Part shown: in pieces, positions 33,869 to 44,232 of the stretch | Position numbering within the stretch: position 1 is the first letter of the stretch | Layout of the letters: every line of letters starts with the position of its first letter | Assembly (NCBI GenBank): GCA_017552715.1 | Contig: JAFZOW010000121.1 | Coordinates: 1 to 64,000, forward strand | Length of the DNA: 64,000 bases | From: Lachnospiraceae bacterium | GTDB taxonomy: Bacteria; Bacillota; Clostridia; Lachnospirales; Lachnospiraceae | Direction of reading: 5' to 3' | The notes under the pieces: model-generated | Told to the model about the DNA's origin: nothing | The model's input: only the letters and a program-made list of their open reading frames with translations | The model's database searches: none | Translations under genes and position numbers: made by a program

Positions 33869-34843
33869 TCAGTATCGGTTCAGAAATTCAACAAACTGTG
33901 TTGTATCCTGAACAAATTTATCTTTTTCCTTGGCGATCCAATCTCTGTATGGTTCAAAATCTTTTATATGATATGAATAATCCTTCATAATGCTCCGGAT
34001 CTGAACATCTATCTCCGGCAACTGTTTCTCCGGTTCTGCATATTTATACTTCTCCGGTATGGGTACATCTTCCTGATACGCCGCACTGCCTTTACGATTT
34101 GTAATTACACAGCATCCATTTGCTGCCGCCTCCCTTGGAATCCTATCCTTTCCGGGATGATTACCGAAATCTACATATAACTTTGCACACTGCATCATAA
34201 ATATCGTTTGTTCCAGATCAAGTCCGGAAAGCGGTATCCACTCAAGCCAATCCACATACTCTTTTACCAATTGTAATGTTTCATAACCCTTGGCCGGATT
34301 ATACAAAACGATATCCCGACGATACGCTGCCGGCAAAATGAAAGTACCATGAGCTGAATTAATGTAATCCGAAAGATACATGATCTTATCCCGATCAAAA
34401 TGCTCTTCACAAAAAACGTTTGCATAGTGTGATTGCACCAAATGCAGCATAGCACGACACTTTAACTCATCCAGATCTGCTCCACCGGTACAAACATAAT
34501 AGTTATCTACACTCATCCACCACAGTACGATCTTCGCATTATGAAAGCACTCAAGTGCCAATGTCAAACCTTCCGGTATAACAACCGTGTTGCACTCCAG
34601 ATCGATTTCATCAACTGTTTTTGCATGTTCTGTCTCATACTCTTCATATCTTTTTTGACATGGGACATCGGCAGGAAGGCAGGATGATAACGGCGCCTGC
34701 AAATCAACATAACACATTTTTGCCTCTACACATTCAAACAGATTAAGCGTATAACATAGTTGATGGGCCAACTCTGCACCACCGGATCGCGCTCCTGCTC
34801 CGCATAATATATATACTCTATGTTTCAGAATACCCTTTTCCAT
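33869..34843 (-). CDS. GT-B-like glycosyltransferase of uncertain family
   Basis: The 324-residue protein begins with a Rossmann-like VYILCGAGARSGGAELAHQL. It has a second Rossmann-like half with DIVLYNPAKGYETLQLVKEY (about 180-200). The donor-site-like VDFGNHPGKDRIPREAAANG and CCVITNRKGSAA (about 235-268) recall GT4 enzymes. Overall similarity is weak, so the family is not named. It lies between the DUF6492-like and CgeB-type genes in the same operon. Confidence 0.6.
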   Translation of the reverse strand: MEKGILKHRVYILCGAGARSGGAELAHQLCYTLNLFECVEAKMCYVDLQAPLSSCLPADVPCQKRYEEYETEHAKTVDEIDLECNTVVIPEGLTLALECFHNAKIVLWWMSVDNYYVCTGGADLDELKCRAMLHLVQSHYANVFCEEHFDRDKIMYLSDYINSAHGTFILPAAYRRDIVLYNPAKGYETLQLVKEYVDWLEWIPLSGLDLEQTIFMMQCAKLYVDFGNHPGKDRIPREAAANGCCVITNRKGSAAYQEDVPIPEKYKYAEPEKQLPEIDVQIRSIMKDYSYHIKDFEPYRDWIAKEKDKFVQDTTQFVEFLNRY

Positions 34844-34894
34844 CGCTTCCGCCCATGTCTGATAACCGGAATCCCCAGCTTCATATTGAAAGCC

Positions 34895-36055
34895 CTACAA
34901 TCCTTCTGCTATTTCTACAATATCCTTTGCACGATTCTTCCAGGTTTGCTCCCTTGCCGCCTTGAATCCCTGCATCGCAATCTCCTTTGCTTGATCTTCG
35001 TTATCGAACAGCTCTTTCAATATATGCGTCAACTGGTCCAATCGATCAGTATCATAGAAAACCACTTCGTTCATATTCATATATAGTTCATCAAACAAAC
35101 TGCTGCTGTCAGTTACGCATACTGCTCCGCATTGCATAGCAGCAAAGACCCGATCATGCGTACCATCATGAAAAAAAGGCATATCATTTAAAACATATCG
35201 ACTATCTCCCATGATCCTCCCAATCTTATCATGATCTATACTACCCATAAGTGTATGAACGGACTTCGTCTTATCTGAAAGACCATCCCAGCCGTTTCCA
35301 AATATACTGACACTGATTCCATTATCCGCCAAAGTATCCAGAAGCTTTTTTCTCTTTAAGAACCGTCTGTAAATATCGAGAACAGAAAAATCACTCATAA
35401 CATCCGCATAAACACTCCTGTTCTTTAGATCATCATTTTGTACGATCAATTGTTCTATATAATCCTCTATATCCAAGCTTTCGTTGCAGAGTATCGTTTC
35501 AATCAAACTATCTATCTCAGATCCATATTTATTCTTAAGCATGTTCACTGCTGATAAAATATCATCTTCTTTCCCCAGGCTCCCAATAAAAACAACATCA
35601 TACTTTCTCTCCGAGAATGGTTTGTTTTCAGCTTCTCCAACGATCCCTCCGTGCGGCATAAAGCAGGTCCAGGGGATATGTGGATAATTTTTCTCTATAT
35701 ACATCACATGGTGCCTGTCACAGCAGGAAAGCAACACCTTTCCTTCTGCCATACTGATCCTGGAGTGGTGATGATAAGGATGATCCTCTAAAAAGGACCA
35801 GAAGATCGCTTTTTCTGCACAAATCGAATCCCGATACAAATCTATCCCAACCAGATTCATACTAAAGATCAGATCATAATCCTTAGCAAAATCCAGTTTT
35901 AATCGGATATGCTCATCCTCATCATGTATCAGATCGAGGATTGTTACCAGACATCCTTTACTCAAAAAACCTTTGATCATTTCATCCATAGCGCAACGCA
36001 TTTGTCCATATTGAGATTTCCCTTTTATCACCAGGATTTTATTCACCTGACTCAT
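34895..36055 (-). CDS. CgeB-type glycosyltransferase
   Basis: The 386-residue GT-B protein has LDFAKDYDLIFSMNLVGIDL in the N-terminal half. The C-terminal half has MPFFHDGTHDRVFAAMQCGAV followed by CVTDSSSLFDELYM, which matches the spore-maturation CgeB/Glyco_trans_1_2 pattern. I start it at the ATG (36055) that follows GGAGGATGA. It is downstream of a Maf transferase and may extend the glycan that Maf begins. Confidence 0.75.
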   Translation of the reverse strand: MSQVNKILVIKGKSQYGQMRCAMDEMIKGFLSKGCLVTILDLIHDEDEHIRLKLDFAKDYDLIFSMNLVGIDLYRDSICAEKAIFWSFLEDHPYHHHSRISMAEGKVLLSCCDRHHVMYIEKNYPHIPWTCFMPHGGIVGEAENKPFSERKYDVVFIGSLGKEDDILSAVNMLKNKYGSEIDSLIETILCNESLDIEDYIEQLIVQNDDLKNRSVYADVMSDFSVLDIYRRFLKRKKLLDTLADNGISVSIFGNGWDGLSDKTKSVHTLMGSIDHDKIGRIMGDSRYVLNDMPFFHDGTHDRVFAAMQCGAVCVTDSSSLFDELYMNMNEVVFYDTDRLDQLTHILKELFDNEDQAKEIAMQGFKAAREQTWKNRAKDIVEIAEGL

Positions 36056-36109
36056 TCGATCATCCTCCGGCGAACCAATAAACTGTATTAATGGATGCAA
36101 AGTTTCATT

Positions 36110-37642
36110 TTATAGATTTACTCCGTTGCCATATGGCATGCAACCTTTGATCAAAGCGCCATGCCTTGACAAATTGATAAACGAAATATCCGGATGCCTG
36201 GATATCTGACTCTCCAATCCCTGCCTAAACCAATTAAATGCATTACTTGTAGCTACCAGTCCTCCATCTACCGAAGGAACCCGCATCGTACATCTTGCCT
36301 TTGCGTCCACAAAATACGGCATTCCTCCCGCATATGCCTTTTCTTCCGGATACGCTAAATCCTGTCCGACCAGATAGACCTTCTCTGCTCCCAGACGTAT
36401 TGCGGCTTCCAGCGCCAATGCCGCCACACTCCCGCTCACTTCCCAAAATTCTTCATTTGTATTCTTGTCAGAGTTCTTCTCTATACTCACAAAACATATA
36501 GGTCCGCGATACTGATCCGCGAAATGCCAGTTCACGCGCCTCTCTGCTATCATCGGGATCCCTTCCGTAAACTCTCCGATCTCCGCGATATGCTCCCGTA
36601 GTTGAATGTACTGGTCAGCCGCCACCACCAGATCCGGCAGGACATTCTCTTTAACAAGCCTTTTCAGAACAGTATTTACCGCGATTATCCCTCGAACACC
36701 TTTACTCTGCCTCAGAAACTCTATCTGTTCATCCAGGGACGGCCCGGCCGACACTATGACCCACTCTTTCCACGAAAACGAATCCCTGATCTGCATAAAG
36801 CTCACTTGTAAATGCTTTTTGTTCTTACGAAGGTTTTCAACCGTACGATTCTGCATACTTCTCTCTAGTGCTGCATTCGCCTCCATGATAAGTAGTTCGC
36901 CATTCATCACTTCCTTATACTCTTGTTTCTTCCAGGGAGATATGTAATACTTTCCTACGTGCCAGCTTATCCCCCGCCGAAAAGCCTTTACTAATTCAGC
37001 TTTATCCGCCATACAGATTATCTCTATAGCTTCTTTGTCAATCCAATCCAGGACCCCATACGCATGAGCATAAGACAGCATCGTTTCATCTTCTTCGTAA
37101 ATCACGATCGTAACAGATTCTTCTGACAGCCGCCATAACTGATACGGTAAGTATCCCAGTCCCACCCCGAAAATATGATAACACTCCAACATCGGATCAT
37201 ATATGGATCGTGCTATCCGATACGATTCCCAAAGCGGATCATGTTCACTATGCAATGTAAGCTCTGATTCCATATCTCGTATCGTAAGGAATGCACTATT
37301 TGCGCTATATAGCTTATACTTTCCTTCTTCCACATCGATGTCCGCAAAATAAGCTGTCAATCTAAATATACTGGGGATCAGAGTCCCTTCAACCACAGCC
37401 ATTGCGTGGCCCAAATCATCATAATGGTCACGTATTTCCTCTGCCGCACAAACTATATCCTCTGCCAACTGAGGATCCTCTTTTCCAAGTTCCGGCAGGA
37501 GTTTTTCTAATTTAGCCGTGGCAAGATTATACTCTCTTCGCGCATCCCTTTCCCGTCCCATACAGGTATACTCGACATATTCTCGCAGACTTTGTAGAAT
37601 AAACGCCTTGCTATAAATGTCTTCCAAAAAGCTTTCAGCCAT
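36110..37642 (-). CDS. Motility-associated factor (Maf) glycosyltransferase, DUF115
   Basis: The roughly 510-residue DUF115/MAF_flag10 protein is of the type that transfers nonulosonic acids to Ser/Thr of flagellin in the cytoplasm. The core motif is IVSAGPSLDEQIEFLRQSKG (about 290-309), followed by IAVNTVLKRLVKENVLPDLV and VAADQYIQL. YLVGQDLAYPEEKAYAGG is the conserved C-terminal block. The first 250 residues form the variable N-terminal domain. The ATG at 37642 has AGAGGA and overlaps the preceding GT2 stop region. One of four Maf paralogues here. Confidence 0.88.
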   Translation of the reverse strand: MAESFLEDIYSKAFILQSLREYVEYTCMGRERDARREYNLATAKLEKLLPELGKEDPQLAEDIVCAAEEIRDHYDDLGHAMAVVEGTLIPSIFRLTAYFADIDVEEGKYKLYSANSAFLTIRDMESELTLHSEHDPLWESYRIARSIYDPMLECYHIFGVGLGYLPYQLWRLSEESVTIVIYEEDETMLSYAHAYGVLDWIDKEAIEIICMADKAELVKAFRRGISWHVGKYYISPWKKQEYKEVMNGELLIMEANAALERSMQNRTVENLRKNKKHLQVSFMQIRDSFSWKEWVIVSAGPSLDEQIEFLRQSKGVRGIIAVNTVLKRLVKENVLPDLVVAADQYIQLREHIAEIGEFTEGIPMIAERRVNWHFADQYRGPICFVSIEKNSDKNTNEEFWEVSGSVAALALEAAIRLGAEKVYLVGQDLAYPEEKAYAGGMPYFVDAKARCTMRVPSVDGGLVATSNAFNWFRQGLESQISRHPDISFINLSRHGALIKGCMPYGNGVNL

Positions 37643-37671
37643 ACTGTATCCTCTTACACAACCTGTACATA

Positions 37672-38616
37672 TCAAACCTGCTTATTTGACATTTCAGCAT
37701 ACTTCTTTGCAATAACTTCCGCATTATCACACAAATTCCGTATCAGGTTTATCTCATTCAGATCCGTATATCGATTCTCAAAACACTTTTCAGGAAGACA
37801 GATCGGTTTTCGAATAATATTCAGATGATCCGTATCATTCGGGTATTGTCTGTATAAAGTACACATCATCTGCATTTGATCCACGCTCGGTAAGCCTCCG
37901 TTTTTCACTTCGTCATACATGATCTCCCAATGATAGTTGAGACCCGTCTTGCGATTCGGCATAGTTAGATTATTCAGCCATCCGACCAGTGCCTTGGATG
38001 CAATCTGCTCCGCGCTTCTCACCGGATAATGAGCAAGACGCAACTGGTTTAGACGTACCCTGTTGCGTATCCGATCGCTGTCCGCATAGTGGCAGCCATA
38101 AGCGATCGTAAAACTGTCATCCACCAGTTTTGCAGGTATTATCACTTTTGTGGTCATTTCGGGCTCATCATCAAAACAAAAAGACTGTCTGGACATTACA
38201 CAGACTTCATTCGGATCATCCTCTTCCGAGGGGATATAGTTTCTCCAATTTACATAATACAGATCATCCTGTTCAAGTGACTCTATACATCCCTTAATTT
38301 CCTCCGGTGCGATCTCATCCGAGTTCGTACAGATGATCTCGTCATCATCCACCGGCATTACCCAGTCCGCATTATACTGTTCCACTGCATAATGGACTAA
38401 AAACAAATATCTCTCCTGAAGTTTATGCTGGGGATCATCATCATGCAATACTTCAATTTGAAAACCTTCCCCCTGCAGCATTTCGAGTATCTCCAATGTT
38501 CTGTCTGTACTGCCGTTATCAAGCACTACAAAATTATCAGCCACGACCGCATTGCCTCGTACCATAGATTCGATCACATCCGCACTGTTCTTTACCACAC
38601 TGATCGCAGTTATCAT
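37672..38616 (-). CDS. GT2 family glycosyltransferase
   Basis: The 314-residue inverting GT-A enzyme starts MITAISVVKNSADVIESMVR after a GGAGGG site. VVLDNGSTDRTLEIL (about 32-46) and WVMPVDDDEII (DxD-type, about 84-94) are visible. The C-terminal half is not conserved with the GT2 at 7100-8014. It is sandwiched between two Maf genes, with a four-base or shorter gap on one side, so it likely acts on the same glycan. Confidence 0.85.
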   Translation of the reverse strand: MITAISVVKNSADVIESMVRGNAVVADNFVVLDNGSTDRTLEILEMLQGEGFQIEVLHDDDPQHKLQERYLFLVHYAVEQYNADWVMPVDDDEIICTNSDEIAPEEIKGCIESLEQDDLYYVNWRNYIPSEEDDPNEVCVMSRQSFCFDDEPEMTTKVIIPAKLVDDSFTIAYGCHYADSDRIRNRVRLNQLRLAHYPVRSAEQIASKALVGWLNNLTMPNRKTGLNYHWEIMYDEVKNGGLPSVDQMQMMCTLYRQYPNDTDHLNIIRKPICLPEKCFENRYTDLNEINLIRNLCDNAEVIAKKYAEMSNKQV

Positions 38617-38660
38617 TTTTCCCTCCATCGTCAATATTATTAGTATCTTGGTGTGTACCC

Positions 38661-40163
38661 TTATCTTATCTGTTCCTCATTCCTCTTAGTGCCTTCGATA
38701 AATGCTCCGCAATCAGAACAATTATATACCGGCGTGTTTTTATACCTTGCTAACTCTTTTTCGATCCACCTTCGCTGCGTATCCAGTTGAATCGTTGTAT
38801 AGACCGTTTCCCCCGTCACGGACAGTACGGAAAGCATATCTTCCTTCTCCTCGTCTCTGTTTATAGCCAATGTGCCGGTAGCATGAGAAAACCCATTTTT
38901 ATATGCCAGATCAACTCCTACAAGATAAACAGTCCCGGCACCTAAACGTAAAGCAATATCCATCGCAAGTGTCGTAACCGATCCTCCGGTATCAAACAGG
39001 ATCCTCCCATCCTGTTCTGACAGTTTTTCAGCTTGATCATATCCCCGCTGCAATGCAAGATATTTCTTTCCGTTATAGTTTTCGGCACACTTCCAGTTCG
39101 CTACCGAATCAACGATCAACGGAACTCTCTCCGTCCCCTCCACCTCGGATATCTGCTTGTATATATGCTCCGAAGAATCCATTATAACAGCATAATCCGG
39201 AATAACCCCTTCGGTCATTAGTCTTCGTAAAATAGTTCCTACCGAAATGATCAGACGTTTTCTATCCACACTCTCCCTGATGAATCCAAATCTGCTATCT
39301 ACCGATGGTCCTCCTCCAACGATCACAACCTCCCTGCCCTGAAAAGATCCTTTCAAACTATCAACATAGTCCTCACAGTTTTTAACGTTTTTTCTGAAAT
39401 TGATCCGGAATTGTTTATGTAATTGTACAGTTCCGCTCCAAGACATAGAAAAACGCAACAATGCATTTTTCAACACGCTATCTTTTATCTTTTTGATACT
39501 GGGATAATGCATTAGTATCCCATGTTTTCCGGAGGAAATATCTCTTGTAAACTCTTCTCCGAACGGATCGTGTATCAACGATATAGTATCCGGTATCAGT
39601 TTAATTGCCCCATACTCATCGGCTAACTGTATCAATGTTTCGTCCTCTTCGTATATCCGTATCCGAATCGAATGCTCCGATATCTCCCATAACATAGCCA
39701 CATGGTAAAGCAGACCACAGCCCCATACTACATACTCTTCCCTTTCGGGATCATATATCTGCTCAACCAGCTGTCTTGCCTCATCCATCGGATCCACAGA
39801 TGAATGGATTCTGATCCCACTTTCTTCATCTCGAAGCGTGGGAACCCCCGATAAACTCTTTTCTATACAATACCGCCCTGTATCTGTTAATATCTGCTCC
39901 CTTTCCAGTCGTTCCAAAGCCGGAACCACTACTTGCAAAAGATGATCTGCCAGATATATCATATCTCCTAATTCAAAAAGCATCAGCAGACAGCGTAGTT
40001 CTTCCCGGAACCTCTCTCCATACATCTCCGCCAACTGTTCGACCCACTTCTCATTATTCAGGCATTCAGCTGTCAGATTCTTGATCTCCAGCTTTGCTCC
40101 CGTATAATCCTGTCGAAATATCTGTGCACTTATACTTCTGAGTTTCGATACTAATCCCTGCAT
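38661..40163 (-). CDS. Motility-associated factor (Maf) glycosyltransferase, DUF115
   Basis: This 500-residue DUF115 protein has the core VVIVGGGPSVDSRFGFIRES, then ISVGTILRRLMTEGVIPDYA and VIMDSSEHIY. The late block is VYLVGVDLAYKNGFSHATGT. The ATG at 40163 lies after GGGGAGCGG, 22 bases downstream of the LicD stop, so it is the second gene of a LicD-Maf pair. Here the GPSL motif reads GPSV, a mild deviation from the other three Maf proteins. Confidence 0.88.
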   Translation of the reverse strand: MQGLVSKLRSISAQIFRQDYTGAKLEIKNLTAECLNNEKWVEQLAEMYGERFREELRCLLMLFELGDMIYLADHLLQVVVPALERLEREQILTDTGRYCIEKSLSGVPTLRDEESGIRIHSSVDPMDEARQLVEQIYDPEREEYVVWGCGLLYHVAMLWEISEHSIRIRIYEEDETLIQLADEYGAIKLIPDTISLIHDPFGEEFTRDISSGKHGILMHYPSIKKIKDSVLKNALLRFSMSWSGTVQLHKQFRINFRKNVKNCEDYVDSLKGSFQGREVVIVGGGPSVDSRFGFIRESVDRKRLIISVGTILRRLMTEGVIPDYAVIMDSSEHIYKQISEVEGTERVPLIVDSVANWKCAENYNGKKYLALQRGYDQAEKLSEQDGRILFDTGGSVTTLAMDIALRLGAGTVYLVGVDLAYKNGFSHATGTLAINRDEEKEDMLSVLSVTGETVYTTIQLDTQRRWIEKELARYKNTPVYNCSDCGAFIEGTKRNEEQIR

Positions 40164-40185
40164 ACTCCGCTCCCCACGCAGCCCC

Positions 40186-41130
40186 TTAGACCTCTCGGTA
40201 TATCTCCGGGCAGTTAATTCCCGCACTGTCAAAATCCTGCATCATTTTCTTATGGATTTTTCGATAATACGGATATCCGTGTTCCCCCGGGATCCTCCTC
40301 GGGATCATATAGTCTTCGCCAAATTCGGCCATTAACACTTCATGGTATTCTGCAGGGCATGGCAGGCTTAATCCCTCAAACTCCAGTTTTACAGTACGCG
40401 CAAACCATTCTTTCTTAAAACTACGGGGTCTGGGGCCAAAAAGATCAGGCAAATGTGCCACAGAATCTGCCTCTTCCGCCTGATACATGGAACCAATATG
40501 ATGAGTCAGTTTCCACAGATGGTTTGGAATCCTTGCTTCCTCTACAGGAGCAACCCCTAACAGTTCTGTCAGTTGCTGATATGTCTCCATTTTCTCCGTA
40601 TAAGAAATCGTTGGATCACGCCATTTCTGCCCTAATACATTTGCCGAGATCATCAGTATACGCATCTCGTTCAAAGCATTTGCATCTCTTGGTACATAAT
40701 TCAGCGGAAAAATATCCAACCCCGCCATAAAAGGGAACATCCAGTATTTCATCAGAAATGGTTCATCCAAACGGTATAAACGTGTATTGATCAGACGATA
40801 GGCCAGATTATTATATGTATCATCTGAAAAAGGTGTGACCAATTCCAGCCCTTCCGCTTTTATTTCTTCCCCCAGATCGCGGATCATACGGTTCAGATCC
40901 TCCGGTAACATCCATATATCAATATCATCATCCCAAGGTATAAATCCCTTCCCTCTTACCGCACCCAACAGTGTTCCGCACCCCAGAAAATAACGTACAG
41001 AATGCTTTTTGCACAAAAGGTCAAACTGCTCTAATACTTCCATCTGTGCTGCCCAGCACCGCTTCATCATAGGAGATATCTCAAACCCGTTTCGTATCTC
41101 TTTCTGAAAGTATTCCTGTGTATACATCAT
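40186..41130 (-). CDS. LicD family phosphotransferase
   Basis: The 314-residue LicD protein has YFLGCGTLLGAVRGKGFIPW followed by DDDIDIWMLPED (about 46-75). It begins with the shared RNGFEISPMMKRCWAAQMEV segment of the LicD group in this island. It lies between the alkaline-phosphatase-fold gene and a Maf gene. It is more divergent from the other three LicD proteins, which share FADFGT/WDDDLDI variants. Confidence 0.9.
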   Translation of the reverse strand: MMYTQEYFQKEIRNGFEISPMMKRCWAAQMEVLEQFDLLCKKHSVRYFLGCGTLLGAVRGKGFIPWDDDIDIWMLPEDLNRMIRDLGEEIKAEGLELVTPFSDDTYNNLAYRLINTRLYRLDEPFLMKYWMFPFMAGLDIFPLNYVPRDANALNEMRILMISANVLGQKWRDPTISYTEKMETYQQLTELLGVAPVEEARIPNHLWKLTHHIGSMYQAEEADSVAHLPDLFGPRPRSFKKEWFARTVKLEFEGLSLPCPAEYHEVLMAEFGEDYMIPRRIPGEHGYPYYRKIHKKMMQDFDSAGINCPEIYREV

Positions 41131-41161
41131 AGTTTCTACCTCTGAGTTCTCTCACACGCTC

Positions 41162-43210
41162 TCACCATGAATAACATATTACCGGTGCAATATGATCCAG
41201 AATGATCTGCAGTCCCCGTTTCTGCAGTTCAGCATCCTGTACTATATCACCAGTACTGTTTTCGATGTAACAACGATACTCCCCCAGCGCAATTCTTCCA
41301 TCATCTTTCACCGGATCCGGATTAACAAAATAAACAACATTATCATTATCGTTAAAATGTACTGCAGCCTGGTAGGAATCTCCCGGATGAATACTCTCTG
41401 TAATCGCATATTCTCTACCGATTCCGCCAAAACATCTGGGTGTATATCCATCAGTTTTTCCTTCGTCCATATGTATTCCGGCAAGTCTTCCCATAATACT
41501 GCAATAATCCAGATTGGATACCAGTTCATCGCATTCCCCAACACCGTCAGCGATATCCCCCCGGAACATCATCGCAATCCCGGCCCGTTCCGGTGCAAGA
41601 AAATGTGCATCACTTCGTTGAATGAGGTATCCCTGTCCATGATCCGAAAATAAGGAAACAATGATCTCATCATCCCGATAGTTTTCACCCACGTAATCAT
41701 ACAACACATGAAGCCATCGATCGATGTGATATAACATCGCCTTATACGCCGCTATTTTCCCCTCATCATATGTCTGCTTTACAGATGTTTTGCCTTTGAT
41801 CCCTCTCTGCAAATACTGAAATGGGATCATTGCCCGAACCGCTTCCGGAAGCTTTTCCATGTCAGCCACATCGTGTGCATCACCGATAGAGATCCAAAGA
41901 TACTGGTTTGTCTCCCGAAAGGCATTCAGATGATTCAGTGTTTCTGCAATGATCTCCTGAACCTTGAATCCTACACCCTGATGCTGATAAATAAACCTGT
42001 CAATCCCTCGCGTATACCCATAAGGCGGAATGATCCTCCAATTCCCATTGATCATCGCCGTAAAGTATCCATCCCTCTGAAAATATTCCGCAAGCAGCTC
42101 CTGATCAAAAGGCAGATGATAATCCAGATCCTTATGGCACAACATATGATGTATCGTGTCCAATCCGGACACATAACTCGATATGCTGGGAAAAGTCCAT
42201 TCCGCCGTACTGTATGCTTCCGTAAAAACAGCACCCTTATTAAAAAAATCATATGTATATGGCATGATCTCGCGAAATCCTCTCTGCTGCAAAAAAGCAA
42301 AGGAAAGACCATCCACAAATATACTCAATACCAGTTTTTTCTTACCCGGTATCTGTCTTAGCGGAACTGGACGGCCATAATATGCCGGTCCCGATGATGA
42401 AACTTTTGTTTCTGCAGGAACCCTGTACCATTCAAAATGTTTGGAATCCCTCTGCGCAACCGTTTCACTGGTATCCCCGCATTTGAAGAAATGTATGGTT
42501 TCCGGTTTTTCAGATGCGATAGGCAAAAAAAACTCCTTTGCCTGCCCGCTCACCTCGCAGGTATCCGCATACTCTGCTTCCAGGAATTCTGCTTTCAGAT
42601 GCATCACATCCATACAGTTTTTCCCATAAACACTCAGATACTGATCCTTAAATACCCCCGCATATCTGCGTTTTCTTCTGTTTTCGTAATAGTATTTCCC
42701 AACAATCTGAGGAAACTCCTTATTTCTGAAATCTTTCATCAATAATCCGTAGAAAGATTCACACAGCTGATCATGACTTTCAAGAAAGAACAACAATTCT
42801 TTCTTTTCTTCTTCCGTATGCACCTCCATAGTTTCTATCAGCCCCAGAATACGATTTGCTTCTTCCTGCGGCTTGAGCAGCATACCCTGTTCATCCCCGG
42901 TATAATGGTATAGCATAAACGATCTGACATAGGCTTCATAAGCATCAAACAACAGTCCCTTCTCTTCACAAAGAACTGCGTAATTATATTGGACCTCCCC
43001 ATTTAACGGCAACCTGCGTACAGCCTCTTTTGCAGATAAGTAAGCTGATTCCAGGTCGCCTTTCAGAAGATGGTAGTTTTCCTTCACCGATAACAGATCA
43101 ATATCATGGGGATACAATTCCTCATAACGCCCGATCGCCATCTCCAGTTCCGATACATCTCCCTCTGTCAAAATACGATTTATTTCTTCTTTTAATTCGC
43201 TCGGTTTCAC
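41162..43210 (-). CDS. TPR plus alkaline-phosphatase-fold (sulfatase/phosphoethanolamine-transferase-like) protein, no membrane anchor
   Basis: I start this at a GTG (43210) with a perfect AGGAGGGG site, giving 682 residues. Residues about 1-130 are TPR-like helices. From about 290, LVLSIFVDGLSFAFL gives the first metal aspartate. AEWTFPSISSYVSGLD (about 336-351) holds the probable Thr nucleophile, and LFSDHGQGY (about 521-529) is the DHG metal motif. This is the fold of sulfatases, LTA synthases and phosphoethanolamine transferases, but I see no membrane segments or signal peptide. It may therefore modify a cytosolic acceptor such as flagellin glycan, or hydrolyse a phospho-substituent. Confidence 0.75.
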   Translation of the reverse strand: MKPSELKEEINRILTEGDVSELEMAIGRYEELYPHDIDLLSVKENYHLLKGDLESAYLSAKEAVRRLPLNGEVQYNYAVLCEEKGLLFDAYEAYVRSFMLYHYTGDEQGMLLKPQEEANRILGLIETMEVHTEEEKKELLFFLESHDQLCESFYGLLMKDFRNKEFPQIVGKYYYENRRKRRYAGVFKDQYLSVYGKNCMDVMHLKAEFLEAEYADTCEVSGQAKEFFLPIASEKPETIHFFKCGDTSETVAQRDSKHFEWYRVPAETKVSSSGPAYYGRPVPLRQIPGKKKLVLSIFVDGLSFAFLQQRGFREIMPYTYDFFNKGAVFTEAYSTAEWTFPSISSYVSGLDTIHHMLCHKDLDYHLPFDQELLAEYFQRDGYFTAMINGNWRIIPPYGYTRGIDRFIYQHQGVGFKVQEIIAETLNHLNAFRETNQYLWISIGDAHDVADMEKLPEAVRAMIPFQYLQRGIKGKTSVKQTYDEGKIAAYKAMLYHIDRWLHVLYDYVGENYRDDEIIVSLFSDHGQGYLIQRSDAHFLAPERAGIAMMFRGDIADGVGECDELVSNLDYCSIMGRLAGIHMDEGKTDGYTPRCFGGIGREYAITESIHPGDSYQAAVHFNDNDNVVYFVNPDPVKDDGRIALGEYRCYIENSTGDIVQDAELQKRGLQIILDHIAPVICYSW

Positions 43211-43256
43211 TCTTATTCCCCTCCTGTTGTCAAAAAGAAATCTTCCATATCGAGCA

Positions 43257-44186
43257 TTATTCCCTGAAATCATCCGGGATATCCAGCTGTTTACTGTTAA
43301 ACCATGAAAAGAGCGCCTGCTCCTGATTTTCAAAATATGGATAATTATGCATATACCGCCTATGGGGGATCATATAATCCTCACCATACAATCTTGTCAG
43401 CACTTTATCATATCCTTTAGGGACCGGAACCTGAATCTCTTCAAAATCCTTATACTCCGTTTCCAGAAACCATTCTTTTAAAAACGCATACTTCCTGTCA
43501 TGCGGCAGGAAACAGGTATGAGCGATCTCAGCGGTTTCCGTATCATAATACATAGCAGCAATATGATCCGCCAGTGCCACTAATATCGATTTGACCGGCC
43601 GGCTCCTGTCTATATTGATACCGGTCATATACTCTGTTTTACGGATCAGTTCTTTAGTCTCATCACTGCACTCTTCAAACAGCATATCCGGTGTCGGATC
43701 AGCCGCCGCCGCAAATGCGTATGTAAACATTGCAAGGTATTGATCCCTCTCTGTAAGATCATCGGGAATATTGTCATACACGAAAATATCAATCCCGACA
43801 ATATAGGGACAACCATGATTCTTTTCAAGTGCGACCGGATCTGTGCTGATCATCTCCTGATTCTTGATCCGAAACACAAGATCTTTCAATTCATTTCCAC
43901 GATCTATCTGGCAAACATATTCCTGCGGCAATTCTTTCATCGCGTTTTTTTTGAAACGTTCAAAATCCAGTCTCATCATGGAAATGTCCAGATCGTCATC
44001 CCACGGGATATAACCTTTATGCCGGACTGTTCCCAACAAGGTTCCCCAATCTACATACCAACGGATCCCGTACTTGCGGCATACGCGGTCAATTTCCTTC
44101 AGCATATCCAGCTGGACATCCCAGACACGCTGAACCATGGGTCTGATATAGAATCCTTCTCTGGATATCCCCTCATATTTCTTCAT
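43257..44186 (-). CDS. LicD family phosphotransferase
   Basis: This 309-residue LicD protein has WYVDWGTLLGTVRHKGYIPW followed by DDDLDISMMRLDFERF (about 42-75). It starts at the ATG (44186) after AAGGAAG. Related in detail to the LicD at 24517-25464, including the PVPKGYDKVLTRLYG and HNYPYFENQEQAL segments. It lies 46 bases downstream of a Maf stop. Confidence 0.9.
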   Translation of the reverse strand: MKKYEGISREGFYIRPMVQRVWDVQLDMLKEIDRVCRKYGIRWYVDWGTLLGTVRHKGYIPWDDDLDISMMRLDFERFKKNAMKELPQEYVCQIDRGNELKDLVFRIKNQEMISTDPVALEKNHGCPYIVGIDIFVYDNIPDDLTERDQYLAMFTYAFAAAADPTPDMLFEECSDETKELIRKTEYMTGINIDRSRPVKSILVALADHIAAMYYDTETAEIAHTCFLPHDRKYAFLKEWFLETEYKDFEEIQVPVPKGYDKVLTRLYGEDYMIPHRRYMHNYPYFENQEQALFSWFNSKQLDIPDDFRE

Positions 44187-44232
44187 ATCGACTTCCTTTT
44201 TATCTGAAATCATCAAAAAACAATGTCAATAA

